NCBI GenBank assembly: GCA_027922465.2
Contig: BQMF02000420.1
Coordinates: 1-64,000 of the forward strand
From: Turritopsis dohrnii
Lineage: Eukaryota > Cnidaria > Hydrozoa > Anthoathecata > Oceaniidae
Direction: 5' to 3'
DNA: 64,000 bases
The position numbers were made by a program, and so were the translations under genes. The notes beneath the pieces are model-generated. The model was given only the letters and a program-made list of their open reading frames with translations. It ran no database searches and was not told the origin of the DNA. The first letter of the stretch is position 1, and each line of letters opens with the position of its first letter. Shown here piece by piece: positions 1 through 10,789 of the stretch.

Positions 1-2
1 TT

Positions 3-77
3 GGCCCTTTTTACGCCGGCCCTTTTAACGCCGCGCACCAAAATTAACGCCACATTAGGGCCGGCGTAAAAAGGGCC
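3..77. repeat. Perfect 20-bp inverted repeat (foldback)
   Basis: The 20 bases at 3-22 are the exact reverse complement of 58-77, around a 35-bp spacer that partly repeats the arm motif (ACGCCG). GC-rich arms in AT-rich DNA suggest a small foldback element or the end of a larger inverted-repeat element cut by the window edge. Confidence 0.7.
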
Positions 78-362
78 GATAAGGTATAAACAAAATTGTT
101 ATGATTTATTCCTATTACAATATTCGTATTTATACAGGTTTTTTACGTATGTAAAATATGTATATTATATAAATATATAACTAGGATACAATATAACATG
201 TACTAACGTCATCAAATCCAACTTCGAACCAAGGTTCACAAGGACTTCTTTGCCCAAAGTCCTTATATTGAGACCGCAAGAAACCATGAGTTCGAGGTTA
301 CATCAGCTTAACAATAAACTACAAAAATATCCTGATTTATCCTCATTTATCAATTTTTGAGT

Positions 363-584
363 TTAATGTTTTGTGCAAACTACATAGAGTCTATAAGGAA
401 ACTTTCGACTCTTAAAAGAATAATATTCGACCACCCAATGGCAATACACTGGAGTGTTCTGTTGACGTTTGCTAGCGATTTGTCTGTTTGTAATTCCAAC
501 CAACCGCGGTTCGTCTCTGTTTCTCACAGTTTCATAACCAAAGACTGTAGTAAGTGCAAGTGTACAGATAAAGAAATAATACAT
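363..584 (-). CDS. Secreted small basic peptide precursor, copy 1
   Basis: A 73-residue preproprotein, first of three paralogs (others near 12.2 and 15.6 kb). The start chosen is the ATG of MYYFF, the only start shared by all three copies; an upstream in-frame ATG exists here but not in copy 2. Residues 1-16 form a signal peptide (MYYFFICTLALTTVFG). A charged pro-region follows and ends in a Lys-Arg dibasic site (SKR). The C-terminal part is basic and aromatic with two cysteines 21 residues apart. The tail differs much more from its paralogs than the signal and pro-region do, a pattern typical of secreted defence or signalling peptides under fast evolution. Upstream DNA is shared with copy 2 (about 620-960). 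The TATA-like site seen in copy 3 is degraded here. Function unknown; an antimicrobial-type or signalling role is inference. Confidence 0.6.
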   Translation of the reverse strand: MYYFFICTLALTTVFGYETVRNRDEPRLVGITNRQIASKRQQNTPVYCHWVVEYYSFKSRKFPYRLYVVCTKH

Positions 585-619
585 TTTTCTTTTGCCTTCA
601 ATTTTCACCAGAAATATCG

Positions 620-935
620 TCTCAACTGATGTTGAACGTTGAAGCTCTTATTTGTTGTTGAACTCAATGTTGTTATCCGTTGTTGTGTTGTGTAACACGT
701 TCACGAATACATCTTTGTATTCTTTTTCACCTTTTTATCTTTTGCCGATTTGAAAAAGAAAACTACGATCTGGTTCAATCAGTAACCATTTATTGTTTCC
801 TTTTTTTCCAAACAAATTCCAGATGTAAACAATTTGTTTACGATAAACATATGAGTCATTTTGTAAAGCTGTGACAACATAAATATTTGATAAACATGCA
901 ATGAATGAATGACAACAGTCACGTGAGCAACTAAA
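620..935 (-). promoter_or_regulatory. Shared upstream region of peptide copy 1
   Basis: About 300 bp upstream of copy 1 is closely repeated upstream of copy 2 (12,430-12,745) and more weakly upstream of copy 3 (15,790-16,085). Conservation of non-coding DNA next to each gene suggests promoter content, although recent duplication alone could explain it. The site corresponding to the TATA box of copy 3 lies at 645-657 and reads CAACAAATAAGAG on the minus strand, so the TATA core is lost. Confidence 0.45.
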
Positions 936-1354
936 GGGGCTGATCACAATGGAGATTTTTATCTCTGCAGGGTGGGGTGAAAATTGCCCCGGGACAACTT
1001 TTGCATTGCGATCAAATTTGATTTTTGACCCGTCTTGTCGGGATTAAAAACTACCCCGGATAGTTTTTATGTTATTATTTATATACAAATTTTAGTTAAT
1101 GGGCACGCAGGAAATATTATCGCGTCCTAACTAGACGAGATAATTGTGATCATATGGAAAAAAACCGAACTAGTTTAAGCGAGATCCTGGCAAAAATAAA
1201 CGAGATCTCGCTTGGCCGGGACAGGGTGATTTTTTTGGTATTTTCCATATGATCAGAAAAATAAACACAGTGAGAATTACTAGAAAAACTAGGATTTCTT
1301 CATAATGTCTAGCCTTGCCCTGCCGGGATAGCAAGCTCCATTATGATCAGCCCC
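936..1354. mobile_element. MITE with TAA target duplication (Harbinger-type)
   Basis: A 419-bp element begins GGGGCTGATCACAATGGAG and ends with a near-complement (CTCCATTATGATCAGCCCC). TAA flanks both sides. Copy 2 of the duplicated block keeps the left part (12,742-12,856). Copy 3 shows the empty site, a single TAA near 16,093, which supports both the boundary and a 3-bp TAA duplication as made by PIF/Harbinger transposases. No coding capacity. Confidence 0.7.
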
Positions 1355-2800
1355 TAAGTGATGCGCATGGTTTTGCTTGCGTCCGACTGCAGTTTGTCGT
1401 TGCACACGCTTTCTAGAAATACATGCGTGAACTTCTACTTTCCAGATGGTATAGGTCCGAAGGGGCCACACTCGACCACCTTGCTCGAAAGAAAAAAGCC
1501 GCTTAAAGCAACAGATTCTTTCATAAAGAACAACCTTAAACCTTTTCTTCTACCTAAGGAGTAAAGTGTAAATATTTTAGGAGTTATTGTACGATTGTGA
1601 TATTAGCTCCTTTGTTGTCTATAGTGAAGCATTTCTGATTGATCTTTATGAAACTAATGACCGTGTCCAGGAAAATGAACACCTTATAATCTTTGAAATA
1701 TTGATTTTCATTGGCTGAAATATTATGGAAAGCTTGGAAAAATATCTACAGTCGACTCTCGATATCTCGAATACTCGATACTTCGAACCTTGATATCTCT
1801 AACTTTTCGGTATCTCGAACAATATTTCCCCTGACTGATTTTTTCTCGTTATTTTGAACTTTCCCCAAAACGTTCAGAAATTCTGGGCGTGATTTTTGCC
1901 TTTTTGAATGTATTTTGATAAAATTTCAGTTTTCTTGTTCTAATTTTCCAAAAGTATGTGAATCTACTTTTCCTTGAAAGATTAAACTGATTATTTCTAC
2001 TAAAGGCGAAAACATGAATCTCGTTAAGCAAAGATTTACAGACAAATCTGTAGCAGAACGATGTAAGGCATCGAAAAACTTGCAGAAAAGGATGTCTAAA
2101 AAAAGAGTTAGCCCAAAGGTATGGCGTCCCAAAGAACATAATATCAACCTGAGTTAAGAATAAAAACAAATTATTGACCTCACCGGTGTCACAGGAAATT
2201 AGGACTCGGGGAATTAAGACTCTAGAGTCTTAATTCTCTAGGAAATTAGGACCTCTAGTCTTATTTTCCTAGTGGATCAGGACCCTATCTAGTCTTATTT
2301 CCCTAGGAATTTAAGAGTGGTTCAGTGAATTAGGACTATTATGAATTTGGAATATTATATAAGATATTATATTATATCGAGAGTGAAAATAAGGAGTTTT
2401 GAATTTCGTTTACATATTCGCAAGGAATAAAATTGTTCCTGATGATGTTAGAGAGGGAATTAATTGAAAAAAGTTTGAATGTTTCCAAAAACAACAAGCA
2501 AAAGTTTCTTCAATCATGACAAATATGACAAATTATTTACAAAAGATAATAAACTAGAACACAATAAAAACGCACGAACAAATACACCTGTCATTTTCTT
2601 ATGTTCCTCTATCTTTACAAACTGTGTTTATATTCAAGTATACCCGTACTGTCCCTGGTATCAAAAATCAAGAATTAAGAAAATCTAAATAAAAAAAGTT
2701 TGAATGGGTGCGAGCACGGTTTAGTGTAGCCCACCGAAATTTAAACTAATATAAAAAACGTAATATCAAACAGTTTTCATAAAAATAAAATGTTCATATC

Positions 2801-3749
2801 TTAGTGTGTAGACTTCGGAAATGGTTTTAATGTCCTGCTTTCCAAACAATTGATCAAATGCGATCGCATTTTACAAACATCAAAGGAAGCATTTATTGGA
2901 GACGTGCCATTCAGGAGCTCTGCAGCAAAAGCAACTGCGAATAAACCACAATTGTGCCCGTCATCTTGTTTTTGAACTTGTAGAAATGTTATTGGTATCT
3001 TTCCGGAGTTATCAACACAATTTCGATAAATTGAATTGATACTCTTTCGTGTGACACGCGAGAGGTTAGTTTTTAAACTGTCACAAACTTGGACACGGCC
3101 ACTTGAACAAAATGTTAACAGCCAGTGATTGTTTCCATCGTGTAGTAATTGAACGTGCTCGTTATCAACTGCCCTGTAAGGGTATTTAACTTGCTTTTGA
3201 CAGTTTAGAACGGACTGGTAGCTTTTTGTTCCGAGAGCTTTACAAATCAGAACTTGTGCGGCATCCATAAGGTTATCGTTTAACCAAGCATTCTCTGAAA
3301 TCAAAATATTTTTGTCTTCCATTTTCAAGTTATACAGTTCGTTCTTTATCCAAAAGTCACTTTGGGTTTCGCGTTTCCCATTAATAGAGCCTTTCCAATA
3401 GATTTTTTCTATGTTGTACCAAGACTTTCCTCCATCCTCAACTAATGTCAACCATGCTGAATTCCACTTTTTGCCCTTTACCAATTCTGCTATTTTCAAC
3501 AAGAGACCACTATTTTGGCCATATCTCTTCGATAGTTTACGGACGCTCAATTTGATCTTTCCGTTGAAAGAGCTTTTTTTCATGTCATCATCCAGGTTCA
3601 CATGAATTCGTGGAAGGAATTTTCTTGCTTTTCTGTTTATTATTTTGAATCGGGAACAGGTATGGACAATACTGTTGAAGGTTTTGCATGCATCATCGGA
3701 GGTCTGCACTGAATACAAAAGTATCTTTTCCACAATCTCGTCAGGTAAC
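2801..3749 (-). CDS. F-box / Ulp1 (C48) protease exon of Ginger
   Basis: This open exon of about 316 residues has no ATG at its start. It opens after an acceptor (TACTAG) at 3750-3751. Its first codons read LPDEIVEKILL, an F-box-like motif. The C-terminal half is a Ulp1-type cysteine protease with His in NNHWLLTF, Asp in QVCDSL, Gln in QKQDDGHNCG and Cys in HNCGLF (roughly residues 203, 218, 256 and 262 counted from the GTG at 3733). Ulp1 enzymes cleave SUMO-like conjugates. Such proteases are known passengers of Ginger-type elements; the N-terminal F-box is the unusual part. The exon is uninterrupted up to a TAG near 2803, while the integrase exon is broken. F-box assignment is inference from the motif; the protease assignment is firm. 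Confidence 0.75.
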
Positions 3750-4009
3750 CTAGTATTTAATTAGCAAGTGAGTACATAAGTGATCTCAATCCCAATATTC
3801 ATAACTTGAACTGGTTCCTTATGGTTAAATATAAAAATTAAAATGATAAAATTGACATCAGTATACAAATCTGGTACTATATTCATACTCGATTCCACTT
3901 TCAAAAGAATGTACCGTAACTTACTTCAGGAAATTAAAGGGGCACAAAATTAACAGTCATGAAAATCAGAAGACGAAAATTAACACGAATACATATGGTA
4001 CTTTGATAC

Positions 4010-5449
4010 CTCTCCCATTGGTTGTGATTCTCAGTAGGCTTTGGTTTGATATTTTTGGACGGCATCTCTTCATCAATTTCACAGTCAGGTATATCGCTCA
4101 AATTTTTATCTTTATCCCCTACTTCTGCACCACAAAAAAAATTACAGTCTGTGTTGTATGGTTTCAGAATCATTTTATTGTATTTCTTCTTTAGAAGATG
4201 CCCATTTTTATTCTGTAGAGTTGCAAGCCCTGCTTTTGTCATATCTGACACGAGATATGGTCCTAACCACTTAAAGCAGAACTTTCCACCTTTGCGATCA
4301 TTTCGTTTATTGTTTCTCAGCAACACTTCTTCGCCAACGCAAATATTTGAGGAAGATTGATGCCGATTATCGTAGTTTGTTTTCTGCTTCTTCTGCGCTT
4401 TTTCAATATTTTCTGAAGCTTCTTCATGGATCTCTTCTCGGATAGTGATTGCAGAGGCCAATACAGAATCAAACATTTCCATGTCGAAAGGTTCATCGAA
4501 GTCATGGTTTTCAGCATTTGGTAAATTGTATTTGACGTCGATAGGCAAAATGGGATCTCGATTATAGAGGAGTTTAAATGGGGAATATTTTGTGGAAGCA
4601 TGTTTGCTTACGCGATGGGCAAAAAGTACACCCTCTATGATATATACGGCCATTGTTTTGCATTCTCATCCAAAACCTTAATAAGAGAGTTTTTGATCGT
4701 TCTATTTTGTCTTTCAACGAGGCCATTTGCTTGGGGATGATACGCACTCGTTATGCGTTGTTCGACACCAGTTAGACGATGAAGTTCATTGGTTATTTCA
4801 TTTACGAACTCTCTCCCCTGGTCGTTTATTTGTATCGAGAAACAACCATGCCGACACAGTAGCTCGTATAAGAACTGAGCAATAGTTGTAGCCTTCTTAT
4901 TCATAATTGGTTTTGCCTCTGACCATTTGCTAAAGTAGTCGATGCACACTACTAGTGGCGGAAACCATCAACTTCTGGTAAACTGCAAAGATCTACTCCA
5001 ATTTGTTTCATAACCATCGTAGGAACAGGTACACTATGAAGTTCACTCTTTGATTTTAGCTTTAAATCGCCTTGCTTTTGGCAAATGTCACAAGCTTTGC
5101 AATAATCTACAACATCTTTATAAATGGAATACCAAAAAAATCGTTCGATAATTTTTGCGTACGTGGAATCTCTTCCGTAGTGCGAGGAAAGGGCTTTTGA
5201 ATGCTCACTTTGACCTATGCCTTCATGTATGTCTCTAACTATTTCTCGCTGTTTTTGTCTTTCAAGAACTACAAGACGTTTTTTTTCATACAAAAATTGT
5301 CCATCTTCAATTGAAAACTTCTTACTTGCTCTTCTAAAGTTTGATCTGTCTCCCCATTTAACGATGTCTTTCGGGTATGTTTCAAAACGTATAAAAACTT
5401 CAATATCCTGCAAGCTGAAGTGCTTCCTTTTTTTAGCACCACCACTCAT
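4010..5449 (-). pseudogene. Ginger integrase exon (two frameshifts)
   Basis: This is the transposase part of the Ginger element. The ATG at 5449 starts a protein with, in order, an HHCC zinc-binding domain ending CKACDICQ, a DDE integrase core and a GPY-type C-terminal module (WLGPYLV). Core acidic residues are visible in IGVDLCSLPE, INDQGREF and NGLVERQNR. The frame breaks once near 4,950 (a base missing after GFRH, giving TAG TAG) and again near 4,645, so the protein lies in three frames: 5449-4952, 4949-4635 and 4653-4010. At 4010 a GTATCA donor follows codon phase 2. It matches the acceptor at 3749 in phase, so the protease exon is probably spliced on. Reading on would only reach a stop at 3934. 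Confidence 0.8.
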
Positions 5450-6179
5450 TTTGTTGCTTTCTTAAATAAAATTCACTGACACACATGCTTCCAATTCAAA
5501 CAAAAAAGGAACATTCTAAATCGAACGTTCTAAACTAATTCGAATGTAAAAGTCTTATTTCACTAGGAAAATAAGACTTTTTGATTGTTAAGCTTCTAGT
5601 CTTAATTTTCTAGTCCACTCTTAATTCACTAGGGAATTAGGACTACACCAATCTAAATTCACTAGTAATTTAGGACTCTCGAGTCCTAATTCCCGGAAGT
5701 CTTAATTCACGGTTACACCGGGAAAAAATGGCACACAATCTAAGCGAGACAAACTTCCTAAACCTTTCACCTCGATATCTCGAACTTTATCTCCCGGTCC
5801 CCTGAGAGTTCGAGGATATCGAGAGTTGACTGTATGTATTGGTATAAAAATCTTAAGGAACGAACATATATTAAAAAAGATATACTTATTTGAAAGGATT
5901 TTTTTCTCTTTTTTCTTAGATACACTGTAAGTTCTGGATCTACCCTTGAAAACATAATATATCTATCCGTGGATAAATTTATTAAAAAATCACTGCGAAG
6001 GAGCACGTTGTTTTTGGTGCTTCCCCAATATGATTGTACATAAAAGAAAACCGTGAAATATATTTTTCAAGTTGAGAATATACATTTTAAAAAAAGATTA
6101 TAATAATAATGATTTTTACGGCTGGCAAATGATGTTAAAGTTACTTTAATTTTATTGACCTGGAGGACAATAAGTGCTA

Positions 6180-6850
6180 ATTGATGAACTTTTGGCGCAA
6201 ACAGTTACGAGGAACTACAATTCCCAATGCAATAGTTTTAGCAGGCTCCCGTCCCAGCAATATTACTGCTCGTAAAACACTCCATCTGCATGAAATTTAC
6301 CCAAAACATTCTCTGCTATTCTTCGCGCTCTTCTATGACGGTAGCTATACACGCATTTCTCTCTTTGTAGAAAAGGCTTCATCAAATACGGTTTCAAAGC
6401 AAAAGCGTCATCACCTAGCATTTTAAAGGGTGTTTTTCTAGCACAATTTGGTTACTTTCCAAGTTCTGAGCTTGTCGTCATCCAGCAGTTTTGTGATGCT
6501 ATTATTTCCTCATAACCCACCGTCGCTACGCCTTTCTACGCCTTCCACTAGCACTCATAGTTTGGACCTGTTGTTGCCATGACCACAATGAAATGAGTTG
6601 GTTTCTGAATAGTGATGTCCTTTCAGTCAATAGCACCTAAGGCGTTAGGAAAGTTCCAGCGATCGTAGAACTTTAGACCCAATTATCAAACAAAGGGACC
6701 AGGTTATGAGTGGGAACTTTTTTGTTCCGTTATCAGTAATATTTAACTCGAGGATTTCTGCAGAGAAACTGTGGTCTGCGAGTTGTACAGCGGGCATGAC
6801 AAGTTTTTGTGGCACAGACGCCGGCCTATCTGTTCAGTAATTTGTACCAT
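6180..6850 (-). pseudogene. PIF/Harbinger transposase relic
   Basis: Minus-strand frames contain PIF/Harbinger nuclease signatures in the expected order: WNFPNALGAID with an in-frame TGA where the family has Gly-Lys, then GDDAFALKPYLMKPF, then YRHRRARRIAENVLG. Reading needs frame changes and passes stops, so this is a dead copy. The 3' part of the relic is repeated near 13,400-13,560 because it lies inside the duplicated block. Confidence 0.7.
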
Positions 6851-6989
6851 TCATTATTCATAAGATAACTCTCACCAGTAACCAAGCGTAGCGTGTGTGT
6901 CTTATTGGTTATTGCGTCCTTTTTACAACTCCATTGTGTGATATCTCTCTCAATTTTTTAAAAAATAAATTAGAACGATTTGTGAATTA

Positions 6990-7072
6990 TTCCAACCTCG
7001 TCCCCAGGGCTTCTTGCCTTTTCGATGTCCGTATATCGAAAAGGCAAGATATGCCCTGGGCACGAGGTTCGT
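6990..7072. repeat. Compact hairpin copy of the CCCTGGG foldback repeat
   Basis: The sequence from CCTCGTCCCCAGGGCTTCTT to its near-complement GCCCTGGGCACGAGG forms a hairpin around a GTCCGTATA centre. It belongs to a family scattered through the window with arms like CCTCGAACCCAGGGTTTCTT; see 20.3, 21.4, 25.3, 28.9, 30.9 and 42.5 kb. Confidence 0.7.
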
Positions 7073-7330
7073 ATCATTTCTTTGTATCCTTTTGCGCCTT
7101 CTAACCTTAATTCCCTTACAAGGTTGTTAAAATGATCTTGATGATCTCTTCTTATTATCCATTTACGGGTTCGTCCCAACCTCTACAGCGATTTTTGTTG
7201 CTGTCCAGTATTTCCAAAACTGTTTAAATTAACAATGCTTTATTTGTCATCTTTCATCAAAAACAAGAGCCAGTTGGCGCAAAACGGTAGCAGCAAACTT
7301 TCGAAATGTTACTTGAAGTTATAAAAGTTC

Positions 7331-7425
7331 TATAACGGTGTATAAAAAATATATTTATTTATAAAAACAATTTTAAAAAACTAACTAAGCTTTTCGGACG
7401 AATCCATCATCAGGTTATATACAAG
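7331..7425 (-). ncRNA. Hammerhead ribozyme-like motif (Penelope-like relic)
   Basis: On the minus strand, CTGATGA (7413-7407) is followed by a small stem-loop (TGGATTCGTCC, 7406-7396) and then GAAA (7395-7392), the conserved core order of a hammerhead ribozyme. The bases before the core (GTATATAAC) can pair with GTTATA at 7336-7331 as helix I. The first helix II pair is U opposite C, and no NUH cleavage triplet precedes GTTATA, so it is probably degenerate. Hammerheads occur in the terminal repeats of Penelope-like retroelements; the flanking sequence is taken, by inference, as a relic of one. Confidence 0.5.
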
Positions 7426-7562
7426 TGAATGATGTGAAAAAAAATCTTAAAATTGTAAAAATGCGTAAATGGCTAAAACATTTGTAACAAAAGGAAGGTG
7501 CTAAAAAGTGACGCAGAAGGACAATAAACAGTATGACGCTGTATGGCAATAAAACTATACTA

Positions 7563-8426
7563 GCCGCCAAGGCGGCGTCGCTCGCCGCCCATGTCCACCT
7601 GCTCTGTATCACTGTATCAATAAACGTCAAATTTCCTTATAAACGGCTCGTACAACTTGTGTTTAACCAGAAGCAGATTCGAAGTCACAACCTCTGGTAA
7701 AACCAATCTTTTAGCAGTGTAACAATACACTCAAAACGTATAAAAACTTAAACTTTTTATTAACTTTTGTTTTAAAAAAGTTACGCGCTCTAACATGGGT
7801 GCTATCAAACGTAAGGGGGAAATGGTTTCTCTTCTTAAAAAGATCACACGGGAGGAGAGAAAAAAAGGCACGTGCTAAATGAATAAAGTGAATAAAAAAA
7901 CGTTCGATCAGATTAAAACAGATTAAAAGAAATCGATTAAAACAAACTAAGACAACTATTATGACAAAAGCAAAAAAAAAAATATTTTGTTTTATGATAC
8001 TCTTTTTTTACCTATCGTTTTTTAAACATTTTGATTGCTCGAAAAAAAAGTTCACCCGTCTCAGACAGTCAGGCAAGGATACTTTAGGATACACTGGCAA
8101 ACCGAACATATGCTGCCACGTTCTGCCACTGCTGCTTTTTGTCCAAAATGTTTAATCAGTTAGTTTCTTTGTATTTAGTTGATGTACTGCTTTCAAAGCC
8201 AAGTCAACGTGGAATATAAAACTAACAATAATGATAAAAACAAAACGTTATTCCTATTAGTTCATCAGCCAAAAAAATTCACGTTCCATTGGGGTTGCAA
8301 TGTATTTGCTTCGAACTCACGTCGCACTCAAAAAAAGAAATAATTTCGCTCACAACTTAATCTACCATTTTGCGTGACTTACAAACGAACAAACAGACGG
8401 AGAATCGGCTATTAATATATAGACTC
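7563..8426. repeat. 864-bp tandem duplication, copy 1
   Basis: This unit runs from GCCGCCAAGGCGGCG to ATCGGCTATTAATATATAGA and is repeated directly at 8427-9285. The few differences are mostly one-base changes in A/T runs plus two substitutions, so the duplication is recent. No long ORF. The unit starts with a GC-rich inverted motif and ends in an AT motif. It could be a tandem mobile-element unit next to the hammerhead relic; no terminal repeats or RT domain were seen. Confidence 0.85.
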
Positions 8427-9285
8427 GCCGCCAAGGCGGCGTCGCTCGCCGCCCATGTCCACCTGCTCTGTATCACTGTATCAATAAACGTCAAATTTCC
8501 TTATAAACGGCTCGTACAACTTGTGTTTAACCAGAAGCAGATTCGAAGTCACAACCTCTGGTAAAACCAATCTTTTAGCAGTGTAACAATACACTCAAAA
8601 CGTATAAAAACTTAAACTTTTTATTAACTTTTGTTTAAAAAAAGTTACGCGCTCTAACATGGGTGCTATCAAACGTAAGGGGGAAATGGTTTCTCTTCTT
8701 AAAAAGATCACACGGGAGGAGAGAAAAAAAGGCACGTGCTAAATGAATAAAGTGAATAAAAAAACGTTCGATCAGATTAAAACAGATTAAAAGAAATCGA
8801 TTAAAACAAACTAAGACAACTATTATGACAAAAGCAAAAAAAAAAATATTTTGTTTTATGATACTCTTTTTTTACCTATCGTTTTTAAACATTTTGATTG
8901 CTCGAAAAAAAGTTCACCCGTCTCAGACAGTCAGGCAAGGATACTTTAGGATACACTGGCAAACCGAACATATGCTGCCACGTTCTGCCACTGCTGCTTT
9001 TTGTCCAAAATGTTTAATCAGTTAGTTTCTTTGTATTTAGTTGATGTACTGTTTTCAAAGCCAAGTCAACGTGGAATGTAAAACTAACAATAATGATAAA
9101 AACAAAACGTTATTCCTATTAGTTCATCAGCCAAAAAAATTCACGTTCCATTGGGGTTGCAATGTATTTGCTTCGAACTCACGTCGCACTCAAAAAAAGA
9201 AATAATTTCGCTCACAACTTAATCTACCATTTTGCGTGACTTACAAACGAACAAACAGACGGAGAATCGGCTATTAATATATAGA
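8427..9285. repeat. 864-bp tandem duplication, copy 2
   Basis: Second, nearly identical copy of the preceding unit, joined head to tail without spacer. Its short ORF (MTKAKKK...) is frameshifted relative to copy 1 by a one-base run difference, which argues against that ORF being a real gene. Confidence 0.85.
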
Positions 9286-9539
9286 TGACGTAAGGACGTG
9301 CATGGCACGTGCAAAGGCTAAAAACATGATAGAGAAAAATGATGATCATGTTTTTAGCCTAACCCATAAGAGCTTTATGTAGACAAAAAAAAAAATTTGT
9401 TTATAATAATAATTTCATGGGTACAAGGCAAATTGCCCCCCGGAAAATTGCCATAATGCAGCTGCTAAATGTTAAAAAGGTTAAAATGTAAGATTATGAG
9501 CAATACTTCTCAAATAATGAATAATCTGTCGGTTAGGAT

Positions 9540-10510
9540 AATCGTCAACAAAACCCTAGCCTGACAATCTGCATAGCGCCTTCTTTGTGCTGGGGCTGGA
9601 TGACCACCTTGATGCTGAAAAAATTGCTGTTCGTACTAGTGACTCTTCTTTCTTCAGGGTATTGATAAATGTCCATAAGTTAGGGTGGCAGGCTGACAGA
9701 TGACCTTGAAAGCTTCTATGCCACCCTTCAATACTGTTGTTAGTCCTTGGAAGTTCTTGATCTGTTCTGTGGAACATGTTCCACATCGCAATTGCAAACA
9801 AAGGATTTCGTCGAGGTGCATTTTGCCGGTATCGGCCGATCTATATCGTCTTCGAAGTATTCTATTGAATCGTCAGCTTGTGCGTTAAACCGGTTCTGTA
9901 TTTCTTGGCAAAGTGTCACGAAACTGTCTACAACATCATTAGGAGGTACGAAAGCAAGAGCACAGATCATTCTTAGATGCAACGCAAACTCGTTGTCATT
10001 GTTGTATACATAGTTTGCAAACCCAAGCCCTATATATATGCTTCCATACATTGGAACATAAGTGGAAAAAGCAACCTTTCATTTCAATAAGTGGGCGTGT
10101 GTTAATAACAACATTACTTGCAGCTTTTTCGAAATCTATTAAAATGTCAGTTGGGTCATTTCCGTTAGTGAGGTTAAAGATTTCTCGAAAAAAACGGGTG
10201 TACGTAGCTTCTGGTTTGTCAGGCAGCAACGCAAAAGTACAAAGGAATATCCTCCCATTTTGTTCTGCATGTAAAGTATAAATTTGGAAAAAAATTTCAG
10301 GGTATGCCTTGAATGTCCCATCTGCGATCCAATGATCCGAGTTAATTAAAAATTGGATGCATTGTTGTGTTGAAAATATTAAAATGCGTTCTTGATCACC
10401 AATACCACTGTCAAAGATCAAAAATTGGTCTCCATTTTCGGTTGTTTGATATCGTTGTGGCAGAGCGGGAATTGCACCGATATTGATCGGATGCGGTCCA
10501 AATTGCAGAT
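9540..10510 (-). pseudogene. MULE transposase relic
   Basis: Minus-strand frames encode a MULE-type transposase. Visible parts are GDQERILIFSTQQ, the core WIADGTFKAYPEIFFQIYT with FALLPDKPEATYTRFFREI, the acidic segment ILIDFEKAA, the helix with CFFHLCSNVWKHI, and the C-terminal NSIEGWHRSFQ. The three main open pieces (10421-9996, 10051-9740, 9801-9556) overlap in different frames, so at least two frameshifts break the gene. No ATG-led full frame and no terminal inverted repeats were found around it. Confidence 0.8.
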
Positions 10511-10789
10511 TGTTTTCAAAAATGGATAAATAGAATATATTTGTATGTATTCACACTGATCTGAACCTTATGCAGACTGTCGACAAGGAAAGCTGCTTAT
10601 TCAGATGTGGGCCGTCAATAAGGACAGCTGCAGTGAAGAGCTTTCTACGAACTTGTTATTTTGCAGCCCGATATAGATTCTATCGTATTTTTCACCCTCC
10701 GATTCAAGACTCTGTTTGAATTTCAGAAAAATATTTCAAATGCACAAAGAAATAGTTTGACCAAACAAGAAGACGCTTTAAAAAAATAG

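Larger units (their letters stand above)
2187..5717 (-). mobile_element. Ginger DNA transposon
   Basis: A 3,531-bp element with 4-bp target duplications CCGG at 2183-2186 and 5718-5721. Its ends are TGTCACAGGAAATTAGGACT on the left and, reverse-complemented, TGTAACCGTGAATTAAGACT on the right. The 5'-TGTNR start, CCGG duplication and Gypsy-like integrase are the recognised hallmarks of Ginger transposons. About 150 bp of subterminal DNA at each end is packed with short palindromic words (ATTAGGACT, GTCTTAATT). It carries one minus-strand gene in two exons: integrase in the first, F-box plus Ulp1 protease in the second. Two single-base frameshifts in the integrase mean this copy is probably no longer autonomous. 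Confidence 0.85.
1749..5832. mobile_element. pogo/Tigger-like MITE split by a Ginger element
   Basis: The left end, CAGTCGACTCTCGATATCTC at 1749, matches the reverse complement of the right end at 5832 (CAGTCAACTCTCGATATCC). TA dinucleotides flank both ends (1747-1748 and 5833-5834), as expected for pogo/Tigger-like elements. Inside are repeated 'CGATATCTCGAAC' words. Without the nested Ginger transposon (2187-5717 plus one target duplication) the element is about 550 bp. No transposase of its own. Confidence 0.75.

Noticed and set aside
2801..3733. Protease exon as a host SENP gene
   Set aside because: It lies inside the CCGG-flanked Ginger ends and joins the integrase exon in phase.
4046..4360. 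Plus-strand 104-codon frame over the Ginger integrase
   Set aside because: Shadow of the minus-strand integrase and its intron.
7961..9025. MTKAKKKIFCFMILFFYLSF ORFs in the tandem repeat
   Set aside because: The two copies differ by a frameshift in a homopolymer, and the lysine/hydrophobic run comes from A/T tracts; not a credible gene.
7563..9285. Two 864-bp repeats as LTRs of a retrotransposon
   Set aside because: They abut with no internal region, do not start TG and end CA, and show no PBS or polypurine tract.
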